From Imbricaverruca yamaguchii (taxonomy: Eukaryota; Arthropoda; Thecostraca; Neoverrucidae): 64,000 nt of DNA. The DNA is taken from the NCBI GenBank assembly GCA_034440575.1, contig JAOTOL010000867.1, positions 1 through 64,000 of the forward strand. Reading direction: 5' to 3'. Position 1 is the first letter of the stretch. Each line of letters opens with the position of its first letter. Positions 35,330 to 45,189 of the stretch are shown one piece after another. A program made the translations under genes and the position numbers. Below the pieces are notes generated by a model. The model saw only the letters and a list, made by a program, of their open reading frames with translations, made no database searches and had not been told where the DNA came from.

Positions 35330-36376
35330 AACGACAAATTCACGAGACCAAGAGGCGGGCGAACAATCCAGAAATTGACGAAGAAGCTCGCGATGTATTG
35401 GTGCTATGCATCGACAAAAATCGGCAGCTAACATTGAAGCAGCTGAACAAAATCATCAGGAAAACGTAGCCTCACGAGCCCTGTGTGGACAAATCCACGA
35501 TTTCCCGGTTGCTTCGAGGCTGTGAAGATGCGCTGCCCCAGCCGGCTGTGAAGATGCGCTGCCCCAGCCGGCTATAAAGATTCGCTGCCCCAGCCGGCTG
35601 TAAAGATGCGCTGCCCCAGCCGGCTCTAAAGATTCGCTGCCCCAGCCGGCTATAAAGATTCGCTGCCCCAGCCGGCTGTAAAGATGCGCTGCCCCAGCCG
35701 GCTCTAAAGATGCGCTGCCCCAGCGGCGTAAGATGGTGCCAGCCGGCTTAAGATCGCTGCCCCAGCCGCTTAAAGATGCGCTGCCCGCCGTAGATGGCGC
35801 CCAGCGGTTAAGATTCCAGCCGGTTAAGATGGCTGCCCAGCCGGCTAAGATGCGCTGCCCCAGCCGGCTGTAAAGATGCGCTGCCCCAGCCGGCTCTAAA
35901 GATTCGCTGCCCCAGCCGGCTGTAAAGATGCGCTGCCCCAGCCGGCTGTAAAGATGCGCTGCCCCAGCCGGCTGTAAAGATGCGCTGCCCCAGCCGGCTG
36001 TAAAGATGCGCTGCCCCAGCCGGCTCTAAAGATTCGCTGCCTCAGCCGGCTGTGAAGATGCACTGCCCCAGTCGGCGGGAAGAATCTCTCGTAGAATCAA
36101 CTATGAATGCGATGAGTGTGCATCTGAATGATGGCAGGTGGAATATCCCGACAGCGCATTTATATTGACCATTCACCTGATGTGTTTACCATTCACCTGA
36201 AGCGCTCTCGAGGTCGAGCCGTACCTGGCGAGAGGTCCATTCACGCGGTTTGTGGATCGAGTGGCAACAACGTCACTGTCATCACTGTCATCAGCGACCG
36301 CCATCCGGACGACATCATCTATCACCAAGATGTCGGTGATGGTGTTGACAAAGGTAGATTGACCAACATTTTCTAA
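35330..36376 (+). pseudogene. Tc1/mariner-like transposase relic split by a minisatellite
   Basis: Left part (35355-35520): RRANNPEIDEEARDVLVLCI then LTLKQLNKIIRKT, a stop, and PHEPCVDKSTISRLLRG. These are helix-turn-helix sequences typical of Tc1-like transposases. Right part (36128-36374): MMAGGISRQRIYIDH, IHLKRSRGRAVPGERSIHAV and NVTVITVISDRHPDDIIYHQ. This matches the start of the DDE domain, where IYIDE is usual; the residue after the catalytic Asp is His here. Between the two lies a 26-bp minisatellite replacing the middle of the gene. The relic ends at 36374; the last two catalytic residues are not seen. Confidence 0.7.
35518..36080. repeat. 26-bp minisatellite inside the Tc1-like relic
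   Basis: About 21 units of GCTGTAAAGATGCGCTGCCC plus CAGCCG. Units alternate between TAAAGATGCG and TAAAGATTCG forms. Between ~35720 and 35855 the units have lost bases at scattered positions with almost no substitutions, which looks more like consensus error than evolution. The first unit overlaps the transposase codons CEDALPQPA. Confidence 0.95.
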
Positions 36377-36427
36377 AGCATCCAGGCCATCGTTTGAGAA
36401 AACGAGGAGGTAAAGTCTCCCCTAGAC

Positions 36428-36510
36428 AACGCGGAGAGAGAGAGAGAAGAGGGGAGAGGAGAGAGAGAGAGGGAGAGAGAGAGATAGAGGGAGAGAGAGC
36501 GAGAGAGACC
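36428..36510. repeat. (GA)n microsatellite
   Basis: A GAGAGAGA tract with G-rich interruptions, immediately downstream of the Tc1-like relic. Confidence 0.95.
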
Positions 36511-36639
36511 AAAACGAAGGAAGTGTAGGAACCAAAGGAACAGGATTTATATTGATTTGTACTTTACTTATACAATAAACACATATGAGACTCGAATTTA
36601 AACATACCTTTTGGTGAACGCATGAAGAGCACCACAGTA

Positions 36640-36735
36640 AGGGACGTCATCCACACTACACGTTATTGGAACGTCATCCATATTACACGTCATCGGGACG
36701 TCATCCACACTACACGCATCCGAATACAGACATCA
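36640..36735. repeat. Short tandem repeat, ~28-bp unit
   Basis: Three imperfect copies of ACGTCATCCACACTACACG(T/C), joined by ATTGGA or CGGG. Confidence 0.75.
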
Positions 36736-36841
36736 CACATCATTGACATCATCCACATAGGAGCATTACATTTGTCGGCGTTCCGCACCTGAAAAGACGT
36801 GGTACATGTGAAAATGGCCGAATACATCGAGCTCAGGAACC

Positions 36842-37078
36842 GCGAGCTGCTCTCACTCTCTTCCTCTCTCTTTCTCCCTCTCTCTCTTTCTCCCTCCCTC
36901 CCTCTCTTTATCCATCTACATCTCTCACTCTCTCTCTCTTTTTTTAAAAAATATCTCTCCTGTGTTTCTCTGTGTCTCTGTTTCTCTGTCTTTGTCTCTC
37001 TGTCGTGGGTAATGTCTCTGTGACTCTCTGTCTCTCTGTCCCTCTGTTTTTCTGCTTTTATGTCTCTCTGTCTCTGTC
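36842..37078. repeat. (CT)n / CTGT-rich microsatellite
   Basis: Pyrimidine-rich tract CTCTCTCT passing into TCTCTGTCTCTG repeats. Roughly mirrors the (GA)n at 36.43 kb. Confidence 0.9.
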
Positions 37079-37628
37079 GCTGGCCAATGATGAGCCAGAA
37101 GCATCCAGAGCACTGTAATCAACAAGAATGTTGAGGGAATAGAGGCGGAATGCCGAGGGAGCACCCGTGGTATTGTTCTGAGACTTCCGTAGTTCAGATG
37201 AATATTGCAGAAATGTAGGAGAATACGGGAAACCATGCCGCAAAATCGAGGCATCTTTTTTGGTAATATCGACAGAATTTGATAGAATATTTGGCGGTGT
37301 ATTGTGGGAATTTCTGGGAAATACTGAGAACATATTGCTGGATACTGTTAGCCTAAAAAGTTAGGAAAAAAATATTATACTTTGCCGTTTGCATATCACC
37401 CGTACACCCACAACTCCTCTACAGATATTATTTCCTAAACCCTCAACCCTCAAAAATTATCAGATCCGTGGACGTCGGAGCAATGCTCTTCACTAAGCAC
37501 GGTCGCTCTAGTATTGTACAGAATTCCGCCCAGCACACACCTTAATTTGGATATGATATGGAGAGTGTGGAATATATTCCTGTCAGTGTGAAGAGCCTAT
37601 ATATTTAGGCATTCCTATTCTCATTGTG

Positions 37629-38852
37629 TTAATCTGAGCCTATGTCCTTAAACTCCTCAGCAAACGAGTATTCTTCCAACGGCAATTCTCTCAGTCCCTG
37701 CATTCGGATGTCGCTGTTTAGCTGGTGAATATGGCTCCACATGGCGGCTTTCAAGTTCAGTGGGTAGATTACGTCATTAGGCACAATGTCATGCCTTTTG
37801 TTGTGAGCCTTTCCCTCGGCGTGGAGGCGCACACATTCCAGCCTCCCTGGGTCGGCCTGCACGTTTAGAAAAGTCAACACGTTCTTTAGTTCTTCCACAG
37901 TGTTTTGCACCAGCCTCTCATAGGCCAGAACATGGGTCACGTTGGTCTCGCGCAGCCAGCGCGTGTTGAGATTATACCAGTGTTGCGCGTAGTACATCAC
38001 ATACTGTTGCCATTCTTCGCCACGAAACAGGTGGCTGAAGTTCGCGCCTCCACTTAGCACCGATTGTGTTTGACCGTATTTCTTGAGCGATATGAACGCC
38101 TTGAAGGGATCGCGGACGATTAGGATGGCGCGGCGAGTAGTGTTGGGAGCGAAGGGAGCAAGTGGTGATGAAGTCTGTTCAGCTTCTGTTCTGTTCCACG
38201 GCTGTGGGAAGATGTGCGTCTTGGTAGCAATGGTGTTGCCTTGGAGCCACGACACACTTTCGCCGACAAACCCGAAGACACCGAGTCCCGACCGTCGCGA
38301 GCGTTCAACTTCATCCCGAATCTTGTCGGCCGATAACTTCCAACTGCCATGGTTCTGTGATCGGTATTTGGAGTATATGGGTCCGCCAGAGCAGGTAAAG
38401 AAACCACTAGAGGCCTCAAGCAGGTAGCGCGTCCACGTGTTGCCCGAGCGCGGGAATGACGCCAGCGACACTGTCTCGAGACAGTCGTCGCACGCGAAGC
38501 GCGTCACGAAGTGGCGACACCTATGGTCCGTGAACCACGAATGCTCGGGAAGGCTGTTCGCCCACAGCCTTCTGATGAGCTTGTTCCGGTAGCGACCCAT
38601 GTCCGACCGCCACGACCACGGCCCCGCTTCTAAGCTGCCGTTCCACTCTGCTGATTCCGTGGCAGTGGGAGGCGACGTTGGCCATAGTGACGCGGCGTGG
38701 CGCGTGAGCAGAACAGTCGGCACGCAGATGACCAGCACCAGCGCCACTAGCCGACCAACAGTCGAAGCCGGCCGATGCGGCCACCTGCAGGCGACACTTT
38801 CCTTGACTCCAGAATCAGAAGTGTTCACCAGGCGAGCTCGTTCTGTCGTCAT
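37629..38852 (-). CDS. WSCD-type sulfotransferase (sialate O-sulfotransferase-like), type II Golgi protein
   Basis: Predicted carbohydrate sulfotransferase using PAPS, probably in the Golgi. From Met at 38852 it has 407 residues: a short cytoplasmic tail, one transmembrane segment (residues ~31-49, VGRLVALVLVICVPTVLL) and a lumenal catalytic domain. The 5'-phosphosulfate loop is SFPRSGNTW (132-140). The 3'-phosphate site is AILIVRDPFKAFISLKK (242-258). FTCSGGPIYSK and ATKTHIFPQP are also family-like. Several N-glycosylation sequons are present (NGS 71, NRT 220, NTT 238). The frame is open upstream to 39038, but CCCTGTTGCAG at 38874-38864 looks like a 3' splice site, so upstream codons are probably intron. 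The visible coding part is one exon. This is the only intact host gene found. Substrate is inferred from the family. Confidence 0.85.
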   Translation of the reverse strand: MTTERARLVNTSDSGVKESVACRWPHRPASTVGRLVALVLVICVPTVLLTRHAASLWPTSPPTATESAEWNGSLEAGPWSWRSDMGRYRNKLIRRLWANSLPEHSWFTDHRCRHFVTRFACDDCLETVSLASFPRSGNTWTRYLLEASSGFFTCSGGPIYSKYRSQNHGSWKLSADKIRDEVERSRRSGLGVFGFVGESVSWLQGNTIATKTHIFPQPWNRTEAEQTSSPLAPFAPNTTRRAILIVRDPFKAFISLKKYGQTQSVLSGGANFSHLFRGEEWQQYVMYYAQHWYNLNTRWLRETNVTHVLAYERLVQNTVEELKNVLTFLNVQADPGRLECVRLHAEGKAHNKRHDIVPNDVIYPLNLKAAMWSHIHQLNSDIRMQGLRELPLEEYSFAEEFKDIGSD

Positions 38853-39470
38853 GACCAGGTGGCCTGCAACAGGGTGGAGATACACAGCACAGTTAGGGCA
38901 CGGCAGCGCGAGGTCATGCGATGTTTCCGCCATCTCTTCCGCTGTGACATTCCTCCCCCCCCCACACACACTCGAAAAGGTAGATGTTCGCCTTGAGGTG
39001 TGTATTTTCCACAAACTACCGTTATATTGAAGCCACAAAGCCGTTAGGGGAGGGCCGAGCTACGAGCCACACCTCCCCTGGCCGGGTGGCGAATGTTCAG
39101 CATCACTGCGATATGGTGTATCTGTATACATACGTGGAAAATCAGCAGCCAAAGTCATTGGAAAGGTATCATCAAGATGTGGTTGCAAATTGTGATGTTG
39201 CCGAAATACAGCGCTATTGTTGCAATGTGATATCAACAGTAACGTGAGAGGAAGCTGGTGTTTCAGCTAGCAAAGGTGCCATCGCAGATGCAGCGTATGC
39301 AGCACTACATTATCCACGTATGTCCGATGAGCATGGTTACCTGACCCATAGGACGTGCTGACGACTCTTTTGAACTGAAAAAATAAATTGTGAAGATTCT
39401 CAAAAACACATTTGGTGGACATCGCCCCGTATATTTATTTTGGAGGCTGCAGTGCATGAAGAGCCACACT
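38853..39470. other. Upstream region of the sulfotransferase gene
   Basis: A possible 3' splice site (38864) is followed on the minus strand by a tract with ACACACACTC (38965-38975). No other exon was recognised. 39250-39470 shows nothing further. Confidence 0.3.
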
Positions 39471-39474
39471 ATCT

Positions 39475-40107
39475 TTACCCTCGCATGGCTGGGGCGGGTA
39501 TACACCTACTCCCCCCAAGGTTTTCCCGCGATAGCGGGGAAATGGCGCGGGGCAGCGCGCTGAAATTTGGCATACCTTACCATTAGCTATTTATACATCT
39601 TCTAAAAAAATCGGATCGGGTCATCAAAGGTTATCGAGTTATCGCGGGTTAAGTGAGGTCACCTCCAAAAATATTTAAGCAGTCGCCACGCCTTCAATTA
39701 TAAAGATATTACATGGTTTACTTACCTTGACTGAGCGCCAAAACGTACAATTTCAGAATTTTTGAATTTTGATTTTTTGATGACATCATTTTTTGCACTT
39801 TGTAGTTTTATCTAAACTAACATCAACATTGCAGACAAACTATGGACTTTTGTATAATGCTAAGTTGACTTAGAACGTCATATTTTTGTTTCGTAGATCT
39901 ATTAAAAAATTCAAAATTCCAAGATTTTAAAAATCCAAAATTTTGAAAATCCATAATTTTGGAAATTTTAATTTGGAGTTTTTGGTGTTCTTAATAGTTA
40001 ATTGTAAGGTATGCCAAATTTCAGCGTCCTGCCGCGCGCCGTTTTCCCGCTATCGCGGGAAAACTTGGTAGGGTAGATATCTATCCCCTCAGCTGTGCGA
40101 GGGTTAA
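39475..40107. mobile_element. Foldback/MITE with ~100-bp terminal inverted repeats
   Basis: The left end (TTTACCCTCGCATGGCTGGG ... GGTTTTCCCGCGATAGCGGG ... AATTTGGCATACCTTA, 39475-39580) is the inverted counterpart of the right end (TAAGGTATGCCAAATTTCAG ... CCCGCTATCGCGGGAAAAC ... CAGCTGTGCGAGGGTTAA, 40007-40107). The right flank is TTAA; the left is TTTA, one mutation away. Subterminal GGGTAGATATCTATCCCC matches the palindrome in the TTAA element at 7.4 kb. No transposase. The inner left part shares the AGGTCACCTCCAAAAA block with family D. Confidence 0.8.
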
Positions 40108-40194
40108 GTTCAAATCCTAGCGTAAAAACTGCTGAAGTACTTTCGACTGGAATTTGTTCGAGCTATCCGATGCAATTTTCAGATTCATTCTATC

Positions 40195-40290
40195 TTGCTT
40201 GGTTCGTGAGATACCTTGGGGGTATATAGGTACCCCCCCCCCCAGCCTGGCGAAGGTGGCTCAGACCACCAGCCGTGCGAGGGTTATAAA
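40195..40290. repeat. Second TTAA-type element end
   Basis: GCCGTGCGAGGGTTAT at 40272-40287 is the same terminal word as the right end of the preceding foldback element. It is preceded by a palindromic GGGGGTATATAGGTACCCCCC tract. Only this end is recognisable. Confidence 0.5.
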
Positions 40291-40469
40291 CGAGTTCAAT
40301 GTGTTACCACCGCTCAACCTCATGTTTATTATGCCCTGGTTCCTAGGACGTGCAAGCATACGAGCAAAAAGCAAAAATACTACATTCCTCAGGTTGAAAA
40401 CAGCAGTCCCAACCAAACCTACCACGATTTTGTACAAATGCATGGGCTTCCCCAGCACGAAAAATGTTC

Positions 40470-41165
40470 GCGAAATGTTCATACCTCATCCCGCATCAAT
40501 CTTGCATACTGTGCCAAAATGTTTAAGTCAGGTCATCTAGGGTCAACGTGTTAGTCAAGGTCAAGTGATACCACCTCTAAAAATGTTCAACCAGTCGTCA
40601 CGCTTTAGCGAATACAGATATTTAAGGGAAACTTTTAGCCTTTGCTTATTTTTAGGAATGCAACAAAACGCACGAGAGGAATTATTTGTCATTTTCCAAT
40701 TTTTGATTACTTTTTAGTATTGTATATTTTCCCTTAAAGTTAAAATCGAAAATTATGACCGAAGTAAGCATTTTTATTGGAGCAAGTTGACTTCGAACAA
40801 CATTTTTCGATGCGATCTACCCATGACAAACGGAAAATAAAAAGAAACTCGAAAACTCAATTTTTTGGGTGGCTACACATTTTATGATCCTGGTCGATTT
40901 CGCTTTCCTTTTCTGATTCCAGATGTATCTTTTTCTTCTCAAATCACCTTCAAAATGAACCCCCCAGAGCCACGAACATGATGTAAGTCGTGAAAGTCAC
41001 GTTTTTGGGGCAGTGTTTTGGGAATAGTGCCTGGCCCTACTCGTCGAGCTCTTTCCGATGACACCCATTTCGTTTCCGTGCGAAGCTTAGTTTGGAGATT
41101 AGATTGGGGGTCTTTACCGACCCCCCCCCCCGGGACGAGGTGTGAAGATCCGACAGGAGAAACGG
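40470..41165 (-). repeat. Family D interspersed repeat, copy 3 (truncated)
   Basis: Reverse orientation. TCAGGTCATCTAGGGTCAAC and TCGTCACGCTTTAGCG, then GAGCTCTTTCCGATG and GGACGAGGTGTGAAGATCCG, match copies 2 and 5. The GGTTTTTCGCGGATAGC end is missing; foreign sequence begins at ~40465. Confidence 0.8.
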
Positions 41166-42340
41166 GTTATTGGATGGCAGGCATGGTCGACCTCCGTCAC
41201 ATAACAAATGCGTTGTCGACACCTCAACGGTACTGTCAGTGGCGAAATGAAGAACCTGAAAAAGCTCATGAACATCAGACACAAAGGATTGCTTATTGTT
41301 CTGAATAATCGAAGTTTTGTTGCCCGCGGAAAATGACAGTTTTGGCCGCCAGGCAAGAACTTGAGCAGAACCAATGTTGAAAGTAGATACCTACCTAACT
41401 ATTTTTTATGCGCCCAAGGAGGAAAAGAGGCTATATCTCCAAACAGTTGAATCTGAAGGAAACTAATGGAATTAAAAGAACAACGAAACCGTATAGAGAA
41501 CAAATTATTCCCGTATTCTCAGCAGCAGGTACACTGACTTCCCCCTTGCCCAACCTGCTATGCACCCCACACACGTAAGGTCACACATGCAATTACCCGT
41601 CAAACAAAGACGGGGATCAGCATGAGCAAAGCAAAGACATCAGATCAGCAAAGCAAAGACGGGGATCAGCTGTCAGCATGAGGCGGCAGCCCACCCGTGT
41701 GAGATACATGAATAATGAATGAATGAATGCGCGAACAAACGTGACGCTTCACGTATGTGAAGAGCCGAGAGTGGCGGAGGGTCATACATATGGTAGGGAT
41801 ATTATCGCAAGTCATGCTTGCACGAACTGTGACGGCACGCTCAGCCGACACTTGGGCGTGCTTCGATCCGGACCACTGCACGCTCAGCGTGTGTGTTTGT
41901 GTGTGTGTGTGTGTAAGTGAATTATAACAGCCTGCCACCGTGTGGTGATTTCGGCTGTTTACGTCTTGGAAGTCGTTTGGAGGTGGTGGTCCGGACGGTG
42001 CCTGCTAGTAGTTGGGGGTGGGGGTTGGGGGTTATCGCCTTTGGTATTAACATTGCAAGCATACATGGTTGTCAAGTCATACACTGTTAGTTCTTTCTTT
42101 CATTTTTTTTTGTCATTTATCTAGTTCTTTTGTTTCTTTTTCTACTTTTTTCTTCGGTTCTTTTTATACTTTTTCCCCTTGTCTTTTTGTCTTTTTTAAT
42201 AGCTTTTTACATTTGTTTAAGGTTCTGGTGTCGGCCTGGCACCAGCCTCTTTCGATTTTTCTTTGAAATATAAACACATTATGGGCAGAGTTGGGAGAGA
42301 CTGGGTTGAGGAGTTGTTCGGATGTTTGTTTCTATGCTGT
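41166..42340. other. No recognised gene
   Basis: Contains a short (GT)n at 41885-41915 and a duplicated GCAAAGACGGGGATCAGC word (41605-41675). T-rich sequence at 42085-42200 sits downstream (in gag orientation) of the minus-strand gag at 42341. No ORF2 endonuclease was found there. Confidence 0.35.
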
Positions 42341-43867
42341 CTAGTGTCGAGTGGATTTGTTACGTGTTCTGGTTTTCATGGTTGTTGTGGTTGGTTTGTT
42401 CGTGGATGTAGTGCTTGGTTTGTTGGTTGCTCGTGTTGTCGGTGCTTGGGTGGTCTGTGGAGTGGTTCCTACGGTGTCTGAGCTAATGTCTTCTTCCTCT
42501 GAGTCTGCTATTGGTCCGTGGTGAAGGGGGAGTTTGCGTCGTGCAGGTGGTGCCTGGGGTGGGTCTCGGGGGAGTGATAGGGGTGGTGGTTTGTGTGCTT
42601 CGCGGTGTGGTGGGAGGAGAGGTGCCTGTGCTTGTGCCGTAAATTTTGTGGTGGTTTCTAGCCGAATGACTATTGTAGGGTCCGTCTGGGTTTCCTGAGG
42701 GGTGACTGTAGGGTGAGTGTGTGTCTGCGTGGGCCGGGCGGAGAGCAGTGGATACTGTTCGTCACCCCACTTCCGTGCCCGCGACGGGGCCACGCCCTCG
42801 ATGTGGATAAGTCGGAGGATGTCTTTCTCCTTCCTCCACCGAGGACAAGCCCCGTCCCAGGTGCCGTGATACCCGCCGCAGCCCACGCATTTCCTAATCC
42901 CACTATTGCAATCGTTAGTGTCGTGTGGTTCGGCACAGAGGGCACATGTGGGGTTTGTGTGTTTGCAGCCCCCCTCGTGTGGCCATGTCCTTGACAAAAG
43001 GAACAGCGAAGAGGGAGGGGTGCACGTGGTGTTACTTTGCATGTGATGTAGCCAGCTGTGACATGTGTGGGTTGTTGTTTGGATGTGAAAGTCAGGATGA
43101 GAATGTGAGTGTTTGGTTTGTTTGTGGGGGGAGGGGGCCGGTACACAGAGGAGATCCCCTGGCTCGCAAATCTGCGAGTCAATCTCTCCTCAGGCATCCA
43201 TTCTAACTCCCACGCGTGTAGATCCCCTGATAGTTGTTGCGGTGTGTGTCTGTTGTTATGGTGACCTGTGTGTTTAAGAGGCGTGTGAGCTGCTCTAAGA
43301 TGTGTGCGTCCGTGGTGTTGCAGGCCTGGATCAAGCTCCCCAGATTTTAGAGGGCGTACGTGTAGGGGGGTTTGTGTCCGACGGGTGATTTCAGTCTCCA
43401 CCTTCCAAGGGTCGAGGCTGGTCATAGGCCGACCATCGACCCGGCGGCAGACATAGAAATCACCCGTCGGTTCGTCTGTTGTGGTGTAAGGCATGGTGCG
43501 TAGGAGTGTTCAGTGTGGGCCTTGGGTTTGGTGGTGGAGTAGGAGAGAAAGGTGAACACTTTACAAATATCGGCGGTATTGGGGGGGGGGCTGGCGGCAC
43601 CGCCGGACCAACCTGAAGTGAAGTTGCAGATCCAGCAAAGAGGATAGTCCTAGGTAGAGATGATAGAGATGGCAGTGTAGGGTAGAGTTGAATCCGTGGT
43701 GCAGAAAATACGGGATGGTGGCAGCTGGTGGTCGGTGTCTTCCGGGGCTTGGTGTCCTTGTCGCTGGACAGCTGGCGTTGTCGCGGCTTTCGTAGCACGC
43801 CTTCGGCGTGATCCAGCCTTTTTGGGTACCTTGTGCTGGTGCACGTAGGCAGTGACCTTGATGTCAC
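42341..43867 (-). pseudogene. Retrotransposon C gag-like ORF1 with three zinc knuckles
   Basis: Minus-strand ORF1 of a third non-LTR element. From the right: a proline-rich leader (VPPAPPPIPPIFVKC, ~43580), GDFYVCRRVDGRPMTSLDPW (~43460), then a shift near 43345 and back near 43205. The gag core continues (HILILTFTSKQQPTHVTAGY) and RAPLPLRCSFCQGHGHT is followed by another shift near 42995. Three CCHC knuckles are seen: CSFC...HTRGGC, CALC...HDTNDC and CVGC...HGTWDGAC. A WRKEKDILRLI motif and a Thr/Pro-rich tail to 42341 follow. No ORF2 lies downstream, so the copy is 3'-truncated or the rest was lost. Confidence 0.75.
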
Positions 43868-45180
43868 GCCAGCGGCGTCGAGGCTTCTTGTTGGTGCTGG
43901 CCTCGCGACGCCCTAGGCTGCTGGTCCAGTCAATTTCTGGCTTTTCGAGACGCTACAGAGTCTGGTTCTTCGCTTGGTTGGTTGGTTGTCGAATTGGCGA
44001 AGAGCTTGGTCTGAGCGATGAAAAGAAATCGTGCACGCTCAGCTGACACTTGGGGGTGCCACCGGCGCCCAATGTCTGACTGTCACCGCTCAGCCGCTTG
44101 TGTTCACCATATCACTCTGTCGCGCCTTTATTTAGAACACGGTGCGTGTGTGGGGGGAGGGGCGGAGCAAACGTGCGTACATCGTGCGTACATCGTGCAT
44201 ACCCGTCCACCACCCAAGATACACGTGCGTTCCAATCCACCACCCAAGACACGAGTGCGTACCCATACACCGACGTGCGGTGGACGTGACCATATACGTG
44301 CTGCGCAATCATTGGAAGCACACAATTAATGATGGCAATGTGCTGGCAAAAATTGACTGACATCATCACCGCGGTCGACGAAAAGCCAGTGGTAATGCAA
44401 CGCGAATCGATGACTGGCGCGATCGCGTTTACGAAAATCATTGTTCTGGCAGCGCTTCCAAATGCCGGGAACGCGTCGGCTTTTCTGTCTCCGGAATCGC
44501 CAACAATATGGAATCGCCGACCGTTACAGTGTGAAACGGTGATTCCGGTCCATCAGAGCGCGGGGCTGTAAACTGCGCTCCGAAAATTCCCACGTTAAAG
44601 CAGCGAGCGTAATTTGTATTATGCTCCAGCATGGTAAACCTCCGTTCTCAATATAAAATCCTACAAACTTCAGTGTGTCTGGCGAAAAATCTGGCGCATA
44701 AGATTAAAGTTTTCGACCGGTTGAAGCTTTGTGAAACAAATCCATCAACCTAGAATCGCCGAGTAAGATAAAATGATATGCTTGATGTGTCCTACGGTTT
44801 TCTAATTGTGTCAGCATGTTTGTGTTATCTATGTGTGGTGGAATATAAAATGATCATACATTAATGCAACGACCATGGGAACGCAAAATACATGCAACGA
44901 CTTCCAATAGTGAATTAGATGCAATTTGCGCGCATATGTCATCATTATTGACATGAAGTGCAGAATCACCACTACGATGCGGTCCACCGACCACGTCGCG
45001 ACTGTGCAGGGAACAATTAAACATATTGAAGTTATAGTGATCGCAATAATGTTTCCCTAAGTGTGATCAGAATTGAAATGATGATACCAAATAATGCCTT
45101 CCTTTCGACACTTTCGATAAGAAACTGCGACAATTCCGCAGCAGGAAAACAGACATCGCATATAAAATGAATGCCTGTCA
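43868..45180. other. No recognised gene; short direct repeats
   Basis: 44175-44280 has three imperfect copies of a ~36-bp unit (CGTGCGT ... CCACCACCCAAGA). 43868-44060 may be the 5' leader of element C. 44300-45180 holds no gene I can support. Confidence 0.35.
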
Positions 45181-45189
45181 CCACCTTCC

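Noticed and set aside
36842..37078. Polypyrimidine tract as a splice or promoter element
   Set aside because: It is a plain CT/CTGT microsatellite with no adjoining exon.
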